Below are positions 13,096 through 13,780 of a stretch of 13,780 nucleotides of DNA, one piece after another. The notes under the pieces are model-generated. The model worked only from the letters and a program-made list of their open reading frames with translations. It ran no database searches and was not told the DNA's origin. Numbering within the stretch: the stretch's first letter is position 1; every line of letters starts with the position of its first letter. Made by a program: the position numbers and the translations under genes. Source of the stretch: Acidobacteriota bacterium (lineage in GTDB: Bacteria > Acidobacteriota > Terriglobia > Terriglobales > Acidobacteriaceae); contig QHZX01000191.1 of the NCBI GenBank assembly GCA_003224835.1, forward strand, positions 1 to 13,780. Direction: 5' to 3'.

Positions 13096-13780
13096 CTAGA
13101 ACGTTGTACCTACGGTGAAGCGGAATGTCTTTCGCGGCTCGCGAAGCTGATAGCGGGTTGCGAATGTGTTCTTAGCCAGCTGGTATGTGTACTGGCCCGC
13201 ATCGTTATTCGGGAACATGCTTCGCGAAACGACGGAAGGCGATTGTGCGATTTCATCCAGCCGTACTGGGTTGTATGCCCAATAAATTCGGAACGGCGCG
13301 TTCACGACCGGAAGGAAAACCTGCAACTCAAGTCCCGTGGACATTCGGGGCTTCCAGTTCGCGCTGCCCAGGATTGCGAGATTCTGCTTGAATGGAAAAG
13401 TTTGTGTATTAATGCAATCAAATGTAATCAGGTCTTGCTTAGGACAGCCGAATTGGGTCTGGTTCAGGAGATCTAACTGGCTTTTGTTGATTCGCAACTG
13501 CGATTGCCGCAAGATTGGATCCATTCCAAAGTCAACAAACGGCGCAATCGCCACCGGGCCAGCGATAGTAACGCGGTATTCAGCGTTGCCTACCAAGTTC
13601 AAATCGCCGCCGGGAAACGTGATTTGTTGAAAGGGGATCTTTATTGTGTAAGCCCCGAGAGCCAGATTATTCGCGTCTTTTGGAACGATAGAACCATCCG
13701 GGTTTCTCAACTGAATTGTTGTCGCAGTAGGGATATAGGCGATCGGAGAAACCGAGCGAATATCAAATCCGCGCAGGTCG
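13096..13780 (-). CDS. bamA: Outer-membrane protein assembly factor BamA, C-terminal part
   Basis: The frame is open to the right edge, so the N-terminus (signal peptide, POTRA domains) is outside. What is seen is the last part of the Omp85 beta-barrel. LRGFDIRSVSP near the window edge is the conserved [VL]RG[FY] motif of loop L6 that folds into the barrel. GGDLNLVGNAEYRVTI then AIAPFVDFG are the typical strands following it (GG...l.gn.EyR.pi...v....F.D.G). SANWKPRMSTGLELQVFLPVVNAPFRIYWAYNP is the next conserved block (s.G..l....P.gplr..ya..l). The protein ends RFTVGTTF, with an aromatic C-terminal residue as in the outer-membrane insertion signal. BamA inserts beta-barrels into the outer membrane. 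TamA or another Omp85 member is less likely given ompH next door. The stop codon TAG is at 13096-13098. Confidence 0.93.
   Translation of the reverse strand, partial: DLRGFDIRSVSPIAYIPTATTIQLRNPDGSIVPKDANNLALGAYTIKIPFQQITFPGGDLNLVGNAEYRVTIAGPVAIAPFVDFGMDPILRQSQLRINKSQLDLLNQTQFGCPKQDLITFDCINTQTFPFKQNLAILGSANWKPRMSTGLELQVFLPVVNAPFRIYWAYNPVRLDEIAQSPSVVSRSMFPNNDAGQYTYQLAKNTFATRYQLREPRKTFRFTVGTTF

Overview
The window reads as chromosomal DNA of a Gram-negative, didermic bacterium. It carries the C-terminal half of a BamA-type outer-membrane assembly protein, an OmpH/Skp-like periplasmic chaperone, a TonB-domain protein and several exported proteins. The gene styles (YXWGXW-repeat secreted protein, long exported parallel beta-helix protein, single-domain cNMP-binding protein, short TonB-domain proteins) and a GC content that looks to be in the mid-50s % would fit an Acidobacteriota genome. 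That placement is inference from protein style, not from a marker gene.

Layout, left to right. Positions 1-640 (+) hold the C-terminal part of a vanadium-haloperoxidase/PAP2-type protein. A small four-helix membrane protein follows (786-1241, +) with its own promoter and a terminator. Facing it is a stand-alone cyclic-nucleotide-binding domain protein (1306-1761, -). A 358-nt divergent spacer with two strong inverted repeats leads to a secreted YXWGXW-repeat protein with a basic, tandem-repeat tail (2120-3220, +), closed by a near-perfect intrinsic terminator. Next comes a 58-residue very basic protein (3341-3517, +). A block of four minus-strand genes with short gaps follows (6697-7821, 6153-6611, 4804-6102, 3541-4710): an alpha/beta hydrolase, a membrane protein with a histidine-kinase-like H-box but no ATPase domain, serine hydroxymethyltransferase GlyA, and a GT4 glycosyltransferase. 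A large exported beta-helix protein (8095-9909, +) lies divergent to that block. The right end is a minus-strand cell-envelope group: partial bamA (off the right edge to 13096), ompH (12080-12835), a tonB-domain gene (11191-11880) and alanine racemase (9964-11133).

Functionally the right third concerns the envelope: outer-membrane protein insertion (BamA), its periplasmic chaperone (OmpH/Skp), energy transduction (TonB) and D-alanine for peptidoglycan (Alr). GlyA supplies glycine and one-carbon units. The other genes look independent. A consensus-like promoter right after bamA and a terminator right after ompH show that ompH can be its own transcription unit.

I see no mobile element, CRISPR array, tRNA or rRNA, and no convincing new multi-gene system. 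The most interesting items are the H-box membrane protein without a kinase domain, the ompH leader with a candidate coupled upstream reading frame and a distant Shine-Dalgarno, the 11-bp perfect hairpin just before the YXWGXW gene's ribosome-binding site, the apparently leaderless alr, and palindromes at two promoter regions.
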